This document shows positions 23,307-33,336 of a DNA stretch of 64,000 nt, in pieces (the stretch's first letter is position 1; each line of letters opens with the position of its first letter). Source of the DNA: Entomortierella parvispora (lineage: Eukaryota > Mortierellomycota > Mortierellomycetes > Mortierellales > Mortierellaceae); assembly GCA_963573315.1 (NCBI GenBank), contig OY752147.1, positions 2,294,001 to 2,358,000 on the forward strand, given 5' to 3'. The notes beneath the pieces are model-generated. The model did not search any database. It saw only the letters and a program-made list of their open reading frames with translations, and was not told the DNA's origin. Both the position numbers and the translations under genes were made by a program.

Positions 23307-24514
23307 TTTTGAAGCTCTTAAGGGGGCTTGTAGGAGGACTGTGGAGGGACATGAAAAGATAGGGTTGGAAGGATGATGAGTTGCACATTCAATTGATTCG
23401 GAGGGTATGGAGCGAGCAATTAAGGACATATTCTTCTGTCTTTCTTTACCTTGATTACACAGACAAGTTCTATGCTTCGGGAGGATGTGTAAGTCGCCAG
23501 TGCTGTGGACGAGGAGCGGCTATGGGGGCAAGTCGACGCCAATTCTTGGATACGGTTTGTGAGGAGGATGTAAGAGGAAAGGGTAGGTAGTGAGGCTTTT
23601 TAGAGCTATTGAGAGGAAGGTTGGAGGGTGCTACGTTACGGGGGTATTGAGCAAAGAAGAGGTGAAAAAGAGTGGGGTTCTTGCCGCTTTTATGAATGCA
23701 CGTATCTTCCTCGTGCGATAGCCGCGCGGTAGATATCAGTAATCTCGGGTTTAGGTCGCAAATAACGTTTGAGGGGATGGGGACCGCAAAGGTCGTGAGT
23801 GGTGGATATGGCGGTATCACCTTGTTCAGAAACACCAGTCGTCATTCCTGGTAAAGACCGATGAATTTTCCTGGCGTTCGAGTTCGACCCGTTCAACTGT
23901 GCCTCGTTTCATTTCTTTTTTCCGAATCAGCTTTTTTTTTGTCAAAAGTTGACACGGGGGCCTATTTTCTTCTTTTTGGAGAGGAAGGGGTTCCAGGCTC
24001 GAATTTTGGATGGAATTACCCCGGTGCACAGGACACACATGGAGATATAAAAAAGAAGTCCGACTCTACGCCCATGTTTTTTTTGTTGGCCATTTTGCTG
24101 CCAGACAACAGGTCTCTGTTTAAAACCAGAAGGTTTCTGGCTTCCTGCGGCAAGATCCAAAATAACTTGGCGTACAACAGCACGTTTTTGAGGTCTCACA
24201 TTCCATATCTAGAGAGACATGTTGTTGGTCCTTGGAAGACTGGCGCAATCCACAGTCGTGTTGGGACAAATTGAAAACCATCGAATTCCATTTTACACAC
24301 TCTGCTCGATCCATTAACGTCAAGTCGTTCTGCTAGATTCGCTAGGTCCATCCGCCGTTAGGCTGCTCTAATAAACCCAGCCGTGCTTATCTATTGAGAA
24401 TCGCGCGACTTGCCTCCAAAAATCACCGTCAACTTCTTTTCTGCTTTATTCACGCTGAATCATGGCAATTTCATTCTTGGAAGAAAGGCAAAGTCTTTTG
24501 GGGGGCACGTGCCG
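23307..24514. other. Upstream region of the ATPase gene, no clear gene
   Basis: About 1.2 kb. On the minus strand a stretch around 23690-23770 reads LRPKPEITDIYRAAIARGR, which looks protein-like, but I find no start, splice partner or family for it. Poly-T at 23930-23939. No tRNA that I can fold. Confidence 0.4.
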
Positions 24515-25183
24515 TCAAGGTTTTTTCAACCCCTCTTGACCTCCATGGCGGATGGGTGTGCCTTTCAGACTTCCATGGCGGACGGTAGTGTCATTCAGAC
24601 CTCCATGGTGCGCGCAATAGTCCAAATCCATAACCGGAGCCAATTGGCCCAAGATGCGACACGTTGGCTTGTGTTCCTTCCAGTCGGTAGTCTGGCATTC
24701 TTTGGAACAATAATGTACCTGCTTGCACTTGGCGCACCGACTCACACTCGACTTCCGGCATCCACGACAGTGCTTCGTCGCCGAGACAGGATCCAGGGCC
24801 ACGGAACGCTGAGCCTCGAGGATAGAGGATAGAGAACAAGGAACCACGTAGACCAACTTTGGATCCTCGATGCGTAATCCTATAGAACCATCCATAAATT
24901 GATGAAAGTACGCGTATCGGACAAAGATTGTGTTCCCTTTCTTCAGGTGGGTCGTGTCCAGGATATCCTTCTCGTCTAAATAGAATCGAACCTCGGAGGA
25001 GGCGCCGTCACGATCGTGGACTGTGACCCAGTGTCGGAAGACCCGGTTGCTAGCAAAGTGATCCTCGACTATCTGTGCCATAAAGCACCAGTGATGCTCC
25101 GGACTCTCTTCACCGTATTCGGAGTAATCCGTAGGCAGTTTCGCGAGCGAGGGAAAGTAACGAGGATCGAGAAGAGCACTCAT
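24515..25183 (-). CDS. MYND-finger protein, copy 1 of a local family
   Basis: Single exon, 222 aa. The N-terminal two thirds contains HHWCFMAQIVED, FRHWVTVHDRDG, KKGNTIFVRYAYFHQ and VPCSLSSILEAQRSVA, blocks shared with the two other local copies (27196-27867 and 28055-28750). The MYND finger follows: CRGC, RCAKC, YCSKEC, W.EH, C. After the finger the tail holds a 10-residue repeat (HGG/HGS units) encoded by 30-bp tandem repeats. MYND fingers mediate protein contacts; the N-terminal part is not a domain I can name. Its start is only 277 bp from the divergent F-box gene. Confidence 0.8.
   Translation of the reverse strand: MSALLDPRYFPSLAKLPTDYSEYGEESPEHHWCFMAQIVEDHFASNRVFRHWVTVHDRDGASSEVRFYLDEKDILDTTHLKKGNTIFVRYAYFHQFMDGSIGLRIEDPKLVYVVPCSLSSILEAQRSVALDPVSATKHCRGCRKSSVSRCAKCKQVHYCSKECQTTDWKEHKPTCRILGQLAPVMDLDYCAHHGGLNDTTVRHGSLKGTPIRHGGQEGLKKP
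24541..24623. repeat. 30-bp imperfect tandem repeat at the 3' end of MYND copy 1
   Basis: Two full units (24541-24570 and 24571-24600) and a partial third (24601-24623), each starting with YTCCATGG. The 30-nt period preserves the frame and gives a 10-residue repeat in the protein. Confidence 0.85.
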
Positions 25184-25460
25184 TTTCTCTGGCGCGATAG
25201 GGAGATACAATGATACAATAAGAAAGGGTAGAAGAAGGAGGAGGGAATGGTCGTTGCAGTGGAAAAGTGAGTGTGAGAATCGGCAATGGCAAAGTTGGTG
25301 AGAACAAAAAGAACGAAACAAGAGAAATGATCATGAGAGCAAGGTCGCGTTGTGCCACCAAAATGATAATCACCCGACTGCGCCACAATGAGTGGCATGC
25401 GTCTTGTTCATCAGATGAGAAAGCAAGAATGCACCATCCGTAATTCATAAGTAATTCATA

Positions 25461-27065
25461 ATGCCCAACGCCCTTGATATCCCAGAAATACGAGCCCAGG
25501 TCGCTTCGTTCCTGCGTCTCTCTGCCATAGCCAAGTGCGCCCGTGTCAGCTGCGCTTGGAACGCGACCTTTGCTCCTCACCTCTGGCGCGATATCCATCT
25601 CGAATGGAAATCAAGCGAGAGGCCTGATAGTCCTGGATTTCAGCTCATCCGTAAAAACTCTCCTTTCATCCAAATCCTCGATATCAAACTTTCTCTTGGG
25701 GCCATCCTCCCCATTTTGCACTTTCCATCTGTACGTGACCTCACCATTCAAATCCCGAAACAACGGGTCTACTATGGCTATTACGAGAATGAAAACGAGC
25801 AAGGAACAGATCCGGACGCTGACCCAAGGGGGGATCAAGACATTGTTGATTTCCTCAACCGTCATCAACAGTCGAACGGCGGCCGAGTTTCAAGATTGAA
25901 AATCGAGCTTTCACTGCTCAGAGATTCGTATTGGCCTACAATTACGACTTGGAGAAATCTGACCCTTTGTCAAATCAGGAATGGACGCGTTCGATATCAA
26001 GACTGGGACATGTGTTGGAAGATGTGGTCCGAGATCGAGACACTCCACTTGGACTTTGTCCAGTTTCTAGGGGTCTATCTCACCTTGGATGGACCAGGAG
26101 AAAGAAGATCCCCGGTTCATCTCTATCCTTCAAAGACAAAGTCGCTGCGATTATTACAACTCTTTGAATTTCACTTTATGGATCAAATTCGATGGATTGA
26201 ACAATGTCCCCTTCTGGAACGGTTAGATTGGAGACTGCCTCAGGACAATACTTCGAGTGACGCCATCAAGGGACTAGTACAATCTTTGGAGAAGGGTGCA
26301 TGTCCTCGGTTGACTCAACTGATCCTCGATTCTGAACAACTGCGCGACAAGTCTTCCTATTCAGCATTACTGTCGCTTATGGAAACTCTACCACCACTCA
26401 AAGTTCTTTCCATGGAGAGACGTGAATTGGGTTCTCCATTTTGGATGACCGTGAAGGTGATGCCGCAGGGACATTTTGCGACACTGCAAGAACTCACCAT
26501 TTGTGAATCCGGACAGACCGTGCAGCTATTGCTTTGCTCTTTGCCAAACTTGGAGAAGTTTCGCGCTTCAAAGATACTCTTTTCAGACATTTATCACGAT
26601 GGCAGGCCTTGGGTTTGCAAAGGCCTAAAGTCTCTAGATTTGTTTTTCGTTCTGGACAGCAGGCTTCCAATAATGTGGTTCGCCCCTGGCTTTGGAGGTT
26701 ATCACTCGTTTTCAGAGTTCCCGTCTCCTGTGGATCAACAGGACCAGATTTTCGATCGGTTAGCTGAATTAACGCAATTGCAAATACTGGATATAGGCTC
26801 TCGGCCCGGGGTGACTTACAACACGCACTCTCTGATTCTGCGAGTATCGCATGGTTTGAACAAACTTGGGTCCTTGAAACGACTGACGACGCTGCGGCAC
26901 CAAAATACAAAGCAACAACTTCAGGAAGAGGACGTGCTTTGGATGCTTAGCCATTGGCCATGGTTGGAAAGAAAACAAGGACTGTCGAATGGAGATCCAA
27001 AAGTGGAAATGCAGCTAAATTGTATTTTTCGACAAGCCGGTGTGGATTCTAGGGCAGCAAATTAA
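25461..27065 (+). CDS. F-box protein with LRR-like region
   Basis: Single exon, 534 aa. The F-box lies in residues 3-50: DIPEIRAQVASFLRLSAIAK then CARVSCAWNATFAPHLWRDI. The rest has leucine-rich stretches spaced as in fungal F-box/LRR proteins: PFIQILDIKLS, VRDLTIQIP, LTQLILDSEQL, LQELTICESG, LKSLDLFFVL and LTQLQILDIGS. The predicted role is SCF substrate adaptor; such proteins are very numerous in Mortierella-type genomes. The gene lies between MYND copies 1 and 2 and is divergent from copy 1. Confidence 0.8.
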   Translation: MPNALDIPEIRAQVASFLRLSAIAKCARVSCAWNATFAPHLWRDIHLEWKSSERPDSPGFQLIRKNSPFIQILDIKLSLGAILPILHFPSVRDLTIQIPKQRVYYGYYENENEQGTDPDADPRGDQDIVDFLNRHQQSNGGRVSRLKIELSLLRDSYWPTITTWRNLTLCQIRNGRVRYQDWDMCWKMWSEIETLHLDFVQFLGVYLTLDGPGERRSPVHLYPSKTKSLRLLQLFEFHFMDQIRWIEQCPLLERLDWRLPQDNTSSDAIKGLVQSLEKGACPRLTQLILDSEQLRDKSSYSALLSLMETLPPLKVLSMERRELGSPFWMTVKVMPQGHFATLQELTICESGQTVQLLLCSLPNLEKFRASKILFSDIYHDGRPWVCKGLKSLDLFFVLDSRLPIMWFAPGFGGYHSFSEFPSPVDQQDQIFDRLAELTQLQILDIGSRPGVTYNTHSLILRVSHGLNKLGSLKRLTTLRHQNTKQQLQEEDVLWMLSHWPWLERKQGLSNGDPKVEMQLNCIFRQAGVDSRAAN

Positions 27066-27195
27066 TAAAACTCGTCATTTGTGTATGCTCATTAAAAAGC
27101 AGTGGATTTACAGGTGATTGTGTGCAAGACCTCAGTTTATTTGCAAACTTGGTGATGGACAGGATGTTCCGTGGGTAAGACACAGTCAAGATCAT

Positions 27196-27867
27196 TCAGA
27201 GCGTGACTCGGCGCGTCAATCTGCTTTGGTAATCCAGAGCGGTAACCGGTGCCACCAAGGCCAAAGTCTGGCAGTGCAACTTGTGTATGGGCCAGTCTTC
27301 TGCTTGGCACGTGGCAGTGCAATAGTACGCTTGCTTGCAACGGACGCATCGCATCGTACAGTTCGCAGCACAGAGGTTACAAACTCGAGGGTCTGCAATG
27401 GCTCGGTGGGCTTCCATGATAGAGGACAAGGTACGCGGCACCACAAAAGCAAAGGACCAGTCGGTGAGAACACCCACAAAAGCATACGCGCCGTCACCGC
27501 CAGCGTCACGGAGTCCATTCGGAGCTGAATGGCCAATGTCCCAGTGCTGTGCCGCGTATCGAACAAAGAGCGTGTTTCCTTTTCTTAACAGCGAGCGAAT
27601 CGAGCGTGTCTGTGGCCTTCAACCGAAAGTAGACGGGGATGATTTCTCCTTCTCGATCGCGGACCTTGACAGGATGACGAAAGAGGCTGTTGTTCGCACG
27701 ATCTCGCCCATGAAACACCAGTGTCGCGTTCGATCCACCACGGAAAGGGCTTCGTTCAAAGCATATTGGCCAACGGCTGCCATGTGATGCCAGTACATCA
27801 TCGTGTGCTCTTTCGGGGGCAGGTTCTTGAAGGCTGGGAAAAAGCATGAATCAAGCAGGGTCCTCAT
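27196..27867 (-). pseudogene. MYND-finger protein, copy 2, broken by two frameshifts
   Basis: Homologous to copies 1 and 3 but spread over three reading frames. It starts at 27867 (MRTLLDSCFFPAF). The frame is lost near 27698-27702, just after the block WCFMGEIV, and coding resumes in another frame with NNSLFRHPVKVRDREG. It shifts again at an A-run near 27579-27584 (one extra A compared with copy 1). The third segment carries the linker (VVPRTLSSIMEAHRAIA) and an intact-looking MYND finger (CNLC, RCVRC, YCTATC, H, C). No GT-AG introns fit the shifts. It is either a young pseudogene or has two base errors in the assembly; the finger itself is not degraded. Confidence 0.75.
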
Positions 27868-28054
27868 GGTCGATGAAAAGGCGTTGGAAGTGAAGTTGAG
27901 AAGAAAGGGGGGAAAAGAAGAAAGAGGTTGCAACGAACAACGGTCATCACGCGAGTTTATTTGTTCTTTTGAAAAGCGAGAGATCTGCCTGGAGAGAGTT
28001 TGTGATGGGAGGTCATGCTGACGAACAAGCGATTCTTCAAAAGAAGCTATCGTT

Positions 28055-28750
28055 TCACTCCTCAGTGGCATCCCGAGGCGCCCGTCTGGGTGGGATCGGA
28101 CCCGTCGCGTAGCAGACAGGATCCGTGGCAGGCGCACAGAGGGCCAGGATGCGGCAAAAGCGCTCATGCTTTTCAGAGTCGTTCATCTCGCACGCTCGCG
28201 AACAATAGAATGGTTGTTTGCATTTACTGCACCGACGAGTACCAAATGCTCCACAAAAGCTGCAGACCCGTTGAGCTGCAATCGACCCGTGGGCTTCCAG
28301 AATGGAGGAAAGCGAGCAGGGAGCAACATGAACAAGGTCTGAATGACTGTCGACAACCACTCCAGGTGTAAAGTCGAAAGCCCCACTCTTGATCCAACGC
28401 TGATAAGCGTAGCGAATAAAGAGGGTGTTTCCGGTCTTCAGAAGGGAAGAGAGGTTCTCCGGGAGAGGCGCTTCGCTCTCTTGAAAGCAGAGGTAGACGG
28501 CTATTCCGTCCCGATCTTTGACTCGGTAAAAATGGCAGGGCTCGCTGAATGGGATGGTGTCATCGGTGATCTCGGCCATGAACGCCCAGTGGTGCTCTTG
28601 AGCGAGGATAGAAAAGGAAACAGCGTCTGCAGGGACCCAGGGTGGGAAGGTGCCAAGTACAAAGAGAGCGCTCCAGTAGAAAAGAGTGACTTCATCGACG
28701 CCCAGCTGCTTGTAGGCGGGGAAGTGTTGATGCTGAAGGACCAGGCTCAT
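28055..28750 (-). CDS. MYND-finger protein, copy 3 of the local family
   Basis: Single exon, 231 aa from the ATG at 28750 (the frame also has an ATG seven codons upstream at 28771). It has the same layout as copy 1: HHWAFMAEITDD, HFYRVKDRDG, LKTGNTLFIRYAYQRW, VAPCSLSSILEAHGSIA, then the MYND finger (CSFC, RCSKC, YCSRAC, EKHERFC). It lies 187 bp upstream of the start of broken copy 2 in the same orientation, consistent with tandem duplication. Divergent from the glycosyltransferase gene at 29497. Confidence 0.8.
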   Translation of the reverse strand: MSLVLQHQHFPAYKQLGVDEVTLFYWSALFVLGTFPPWVPADAVSFSILAQEHHWAFMAEITDDTIPFSEPCHFYRVKDRDGIAVYLCFQESEAPLPENLSSLLKTGNTLFIRYAYQRWIKSGAFDFTPGVVVDSHSDLVHVAPCSLSSILEAHGSIAAQRVCSFCGAFGTRRCSKCKQPFYCSRACEMNDSEKHERFCRILALCAPATDPVCYATGPIPPRRAPRDATEE

Positions 28751-29496
28751 GTGTGTGGTCGCGAGTTGCAAGAGAGGGGGGAAGAGAGGAAAGAGGGCAG
28801 AGGATCGTTACCAACATCACAGTCCTTGGTCGCACGGACCAGGGACTATTTGGACGCGAATGTTCGAGAAAGTTTTGCACTTTTGTGCTGTCATCTTTGT
28901 GTGTCATCTCATCTTTTTTGTTCTCGCGTCGACTTGTTCATTCCTCGGAATAAAGTAATGCTCGGCCAACGGGCAGGCAGGTGCAGGTACGAACCAAGCA
29001 TGCTTCTTGCTCTTGCCACCGATGCTCGGCAGGACAGTGGACTGCTTCGACCTGTTCCTTGTTGCTTGTTTGTGCATTCCTGGCCCAGGGGCTACGGAGA
29101 TCGCCCTTGTCCTGTTGGACAATAACAACATCAGACTGCTTGCTTACTTGCAGCAGTAACAAACATCAATAGACAAAAGGCGCAGGCTTCGTTTGGGATT
29201 CCTTCTCAACCTGCCGCCAACCGTGGCGACACTTTCCCTGTATGTACCGTACCCCTTTCTTGCACCCACCTTTACTCCCCTTGGCAGGAAGGAGGTGATG
29301 TGAGTGGAAAAAAAGAACTCAACTATCATACAAAGACGACCCCCTTCCAAACTTTCTCCTCCTCTGACTCCGTTCCTGCTTCTCACACAGCAGGCTTCTA
29401 CAAAAGGTCTATAAAGGTCTTTATCTCCCACACCTGTCTCTTTACTGCCTGCTCGCTTGCTTTCTTTGTTCCTTACACCTCTGCCATTTCTCAACA
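28751..29496. promoter_or_regulatory. Divergent region, MYND copy 3 / GT69 gene
   Basis: About 750 bp. A CT-rich leader precedes 29497. Short open frames on both strands have no motifs. No other structure seen. Confidence 0.4.
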
Positions 29497-31683
29497 ATGT
29501 CAGCTTCATACACGCCGTTGAGTCAACGTACATCTATTCGCCGAGCGGGATTCCTGGGTGACCTCGAGAGCAACAACTCGAGCGAAGATGGCTGCTCTAC
29601 CACATACGAAAAACCCTATCAGATGACCATTCCCCAGAAGCAGCTCGCTGGAGTTCTCACGTTTCTGTGGTGTATCTGCTTTTGGGTTGCTCTCAAAGTC
29701 ATGGTAATGATCTCCACTGCTACCAACTCTTGTAGCCCATCCATCAGCCAACCTGTTTCTCCCCTAACAGTATTTGGCTCTTGTTTTTGTCTCTATCTCT
29801 CAAAAAAAAAACTCACGATAGGAGGCATCAGCATCCAAAAACCACAGCCCATTACTAGCCTCAACCAACACTCTGCTCCATACCTCGGACCTCTTTCACG
29901 ATTTGACAGCGCCTTTGTTAAAGATCGTCAATCGGACCCAATTGACCCATACCAGGTGTGGGACCGGATCATTGCCACCCCACCTACTTTATTTTCTCGC
30001 AAATGGTCTCGCCGATACTAAAGCAGGACAAGGGGAGATTTTGGATGAAAACAGCACCGAGGAAGAAGATTGGAGCGATGACAGCAACGCGAAGGAGTTG
30101 GAGACAGGTAGAAAAGAGGATAAGCAGAATGACGTCGTTTGGGCGGGATCTCCAGGAGTTACCCCGCTCCGATACTTTTTTGTTCTATCGGTTCAGGATG
30201 CAGAGTCGGTTCTGCCTGATACTCTGAGTCGGATCATGGAGGCAATCGCGGTATTGGGACCAGAGAACTGTCACTTTTCTATTGTGGATGAAGGTTCCCA
30301 GGATCAGACGGGGCCACTCCTTGCATTGTTTGGCCAGTTAATTGACAATTTCAATGAAGGCGCGCTAAGGGATTCATTGAAAAAGGGTTCTGGCAAAGAA
30401 GGCAAGGAGAGGCAACAACAAGGGGTGGACGGCAGGAGTCAGGGCAAGCTGGTGTATACTATCACGACGGTGTCCTCGCGTGATGCTTCAAATGAGAATC
30501 TGGGGGCGGAGATTATTCCAATCGGCCTCGAGCCATTGCTGCAGCAAAAAGAATCCTTGTCCTTTGATCGCGTCGTATTTCTAAGTCCCGTTGTGGTTTG
30601 CGCAGAGGATATCTTGGAAATGATTTACCAGAGTTACCTTCAAGACTCTGAGATCACCTGTGGAATGGATCTTCGTGAAGACGACAGCGCGAGGAAGGCT
30701 GGCAAGGACAAAGGGGCCCATTTCGCGTATGATAGTGTAAGTTGGACTAGAACGTTTTGACCCATGATTCCAAATAACCCTTGTCCATTTCGCTCATCTT
30801 TCTCCACTTTTACCCATAGTCAGCGACACGCGACTTGGCTGGGCAGCAACTGCTTATAGAAGACACGTTTCCTTTGACAGATCCTGAGACTTATGAGCGA
30901 TTCCAGAAACGTCTCCCTTTCCAAGTCGAATCCTGCTGGAGCTCAGTTGTCGTGGCCAAGAGTTCTTCTCTCATTAACAATATCAAGGCAGTGCCATCGA
31001 TCACAATGGCCGACCAAAGCAAGGAGCCCTGTGTACTGGACCGACGATCGAAGTTTTGTCAGCAGCTCTGGAGCCTGTCTCCTTTGCCTTTACCATTCAT
31101 CCCTACTGAATCCACCATTGGGTCAGACCTTTCCTCTACTCAAACTCGGGAGGAAAGCAATATTGGCATCGCCAGGATCGTTATCGTTCCCTCGATATTG
31201 CTTGCAAACTCTGCAAAGACATATGCACGCCTCGGCCTTTTTAACGGTTGGGGACTCTGGCCGAAATCTGAAAAGCGATACAGAGACGACCAAGAGAACA
31301 AGATCCAGGCTGCTAGTAATCGACCCCTCTATGGCTACAAACCCTCCACGGCCAGTTATGGATACATTTCTCGCGTTGAGGAGGCTCAAGTTGATGAACA
31401 CGAGCAGGTTGTAGACAATGACGTGTCGTCGACTGATGGTGACCCATACACTGAATCGTCATTGGTGTTGTCTGTCGCCATCCCAGAAGGAAAGCTCCCG
31501 GAGACCATTGTGCCACTGCTGAGGGACCGCTTAGAGTCTATCGATTCTGTCTTTGGGGTTCAGGACATCCAGGAAGCAATGTTCATCAAGCAAGAAACCG
31601 AGCGGATCCAAAAATGGAGACCCCGGTCCACGTCAGAATCTTCCTCCGCTTGCTCAATTGACATCACCTCAGGCACGCAATAA
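29497..31683 (+). CDS. GT69 (CAP59/CMT1-like) mannosyltransferase, type II membrane
   Basis: Three exons, 29497-29703, 29822-30736 and 30820-31683; phases agree, product 661 aa. A short cytosolic N-terminus is followed by one helix at about residues 48-69 (LAGVLTFLWCICFWVALKVM). The catalytic region begins near residue 160: YFFVLSVQDAESVLPDTL, ENCHFSIVDEGSQDQTG, FDRVVFLSPVVVCAEDIL, CGMDL, then across the third splice AYDS|SATRDLAGQQL, and PFQVESCWSSVVV. These are the blocks of the cryptococcal CAP59/CMT1 alpha-1,3-mannosyltransferase family (CAZy GT69). The enzyme should act in the Golgi on glycans or cell-wall polymers. An acidic insert at about 140-155 and a long Ser-rich tail are lineage additions. 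The acceptor of intron 1 (after CACGATAG) was chosen because it alone keeps the frame. Confidence 0.82.
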
Positions 31684-31825
31684 AAACAGGGGTCTGTTCA
31701 TCACTTTGTATTTACAATTTTTTTTATTTTCTTTTTAAAGAGAAAAGAGGAAGGAAGGAACGAGAAATTGACAGATATGTTGGGTAGGAGAGAGGAGAAG
31801 GGGGTTTGCTTGAAAATAGAGTCCT

Positions 31826-32605
31826 CTAGACCTTGGTGGTCGTAATGGAGATGTTGTTCTTCATCGCGTGGGTGAACGGGCAGATCTCATGAGCCAACTT
31901 CACAGCCTTGTCAAAATCCGCGCCCTCTAATCCAGTCTTTGCGACACGAAGCTCGACTGCCAACTGGAAGCCCTTGGGCTTGGGTCCGATGCTGACCAGA
32001 CTTGTGATGGTCGTATCGGCTCCCAACTTGAGCTTCAATTCCTTGGACGCCACACCCAACGCACCACCGAAGCAGGCTGCGTAACCGCCTCCCAAAAGCT
32101 CCTCAGGGTTAGTGCCTGGTCCACCTAGAGCAAAAGAAAAAAAAAGAAGAAGGACAAAATCGGGGTCAATTGGAAATCCAAACGTCATCCGTTGTTTCAA
32201 TCCAGAAGGTATGTCTCCAGCCGCCCGACATAAATATGATGACGGAGATGACTATCGGCTATTTACCCTTGGTACCAAACTCCTTGGGCATATCAAGATG
32301 AACATCCAAGCTTCCACTCTTGGTTGTGAGGTGGCCGTTTCTATCAATTGACAAAGGTTTAAAGAAGAAGACTGTCAGCGTGGGAAAAGTGATCCTTGCA
32401 GACATATCTGCGATGCCCCGACTCTGCGTAAAGAACCAGAATCTCCCAACATAGTCTGCTGATCGCTTTTTTACCTAGCACCCTTGACGGTCGACTCTGC
32501 GGTGTAGATGGGCTTGAAGGACAACTGGCGGACAGCCATGGTGGCGACAGGAGCAGCGAAACGAAGACGCGCAGCAGGGCGGATGGCAGACTGAAGAAGA
32601 GACAT
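31826..32605 (-). CDS. Organic hydroperoxide resistance protein (Ohr/OsmC), probably mitochondrial
   Basis: Three exons, 32475-32605, 32267-32340 and 31826-32124; total 504 nt, 167 aa. The first 28 residues are basic and hydroxylated without acids (MSLLQSAIRPAARLRF...), a likely mitochondrial presequence. The Ohr core follows: YTAESTVKGARNGH, GTNPEELLGGGYAACFGGAL with the peroxidatic Cys, VELRVAKTGLEG and AHEICPFTHAMKNN with the resolving Cys. Ohr enzymes reduce organic and lipid hydroperoxides using lipoylated proteins. They are bacterial-type enzymes known also from fungi. The gene lies tail to tail with the GT69 gene, 142 bp apart. Confidence 0.9.
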
Positions 32606-33336
32606 GATAGTCTAGTTATGTATGTGAGTAGAGGAGGTATAGGTAGAGGTAGAGGAAGGAGATGGAGATCAATCTGTATTGTCGAGGTTGAGGTTGTCGA
32701 GAGAAAAGAGAGGCAAAAGATGAAGTGAAGATGAAGAAGAAAAAAAGCCGAGAGCGATCCTTCTTATATGAACGCGCGATTTAGCAGTCATATTTCTTTT
32801 CGCTCGGGCCGTCGAGCAGATCGATCGAAGGAGCGCGGACAAGAGAAAAGGGCTCAGCCTTGTCGCAAATCGCGATTCTGGCCCCCAAATGATACTGGTT
32901 GCGCGCTCTCATCCTTCAGTCATTGGGTGCTCTTTCTTCCCATGACGCACATTTGCGAGAGTCTGCGCAGTCGTTGCTAGAGAGACCAACTCGGTAGCGA
33001 GGATGCCCCGATGACAATATACAACGAGAAAATACATATCCTCTCTATATCTCTACCCCTCCATATCTCTCGTGTTTTCGTGTTTTTGGGAGTCATTTAT
33101 CGAGTGAGAATAATAGTCGACATAAATGCAATTGATGGGAACATGAAGATATGAAAGGAAAGAATGCAAAGACAATGTCGATATGATATGGTATGAGAGT
33201 GTGGTATCAAGAAATAACTTTGTGTAGGGTAAAAGAGGAGCGGCAAAGGGCTAGTCAGCACGGGCACGAGTGACCATCGGGTAATGAAGGCAGGTGAACG
33301 GGCCAACAAGTCAGCTCCCGAGGTTTCTTGGTGTCT
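32606..33336. promoter_or_regulatory. Upstream region of the Ohr gene
   Basis: About 730 bp between the Ohr start and the stop of the next minus-strand gene. The leader strand is purine/pyrimidine-biased near 32610-32740. No gene supported. Confidence 0.4.

Noticed and set aside
23690..23896. Short minus-strand protein-like frame
   Set aside because: It reads like coding sequence over about 20 residues, but no start, splice partner or family could be supported.
23860..23900. tRNA-like B-box sequence (GTTCGACCC)
   Set aside because: No A-box or cloverleaf stems could be found at the right spacing on either strand.
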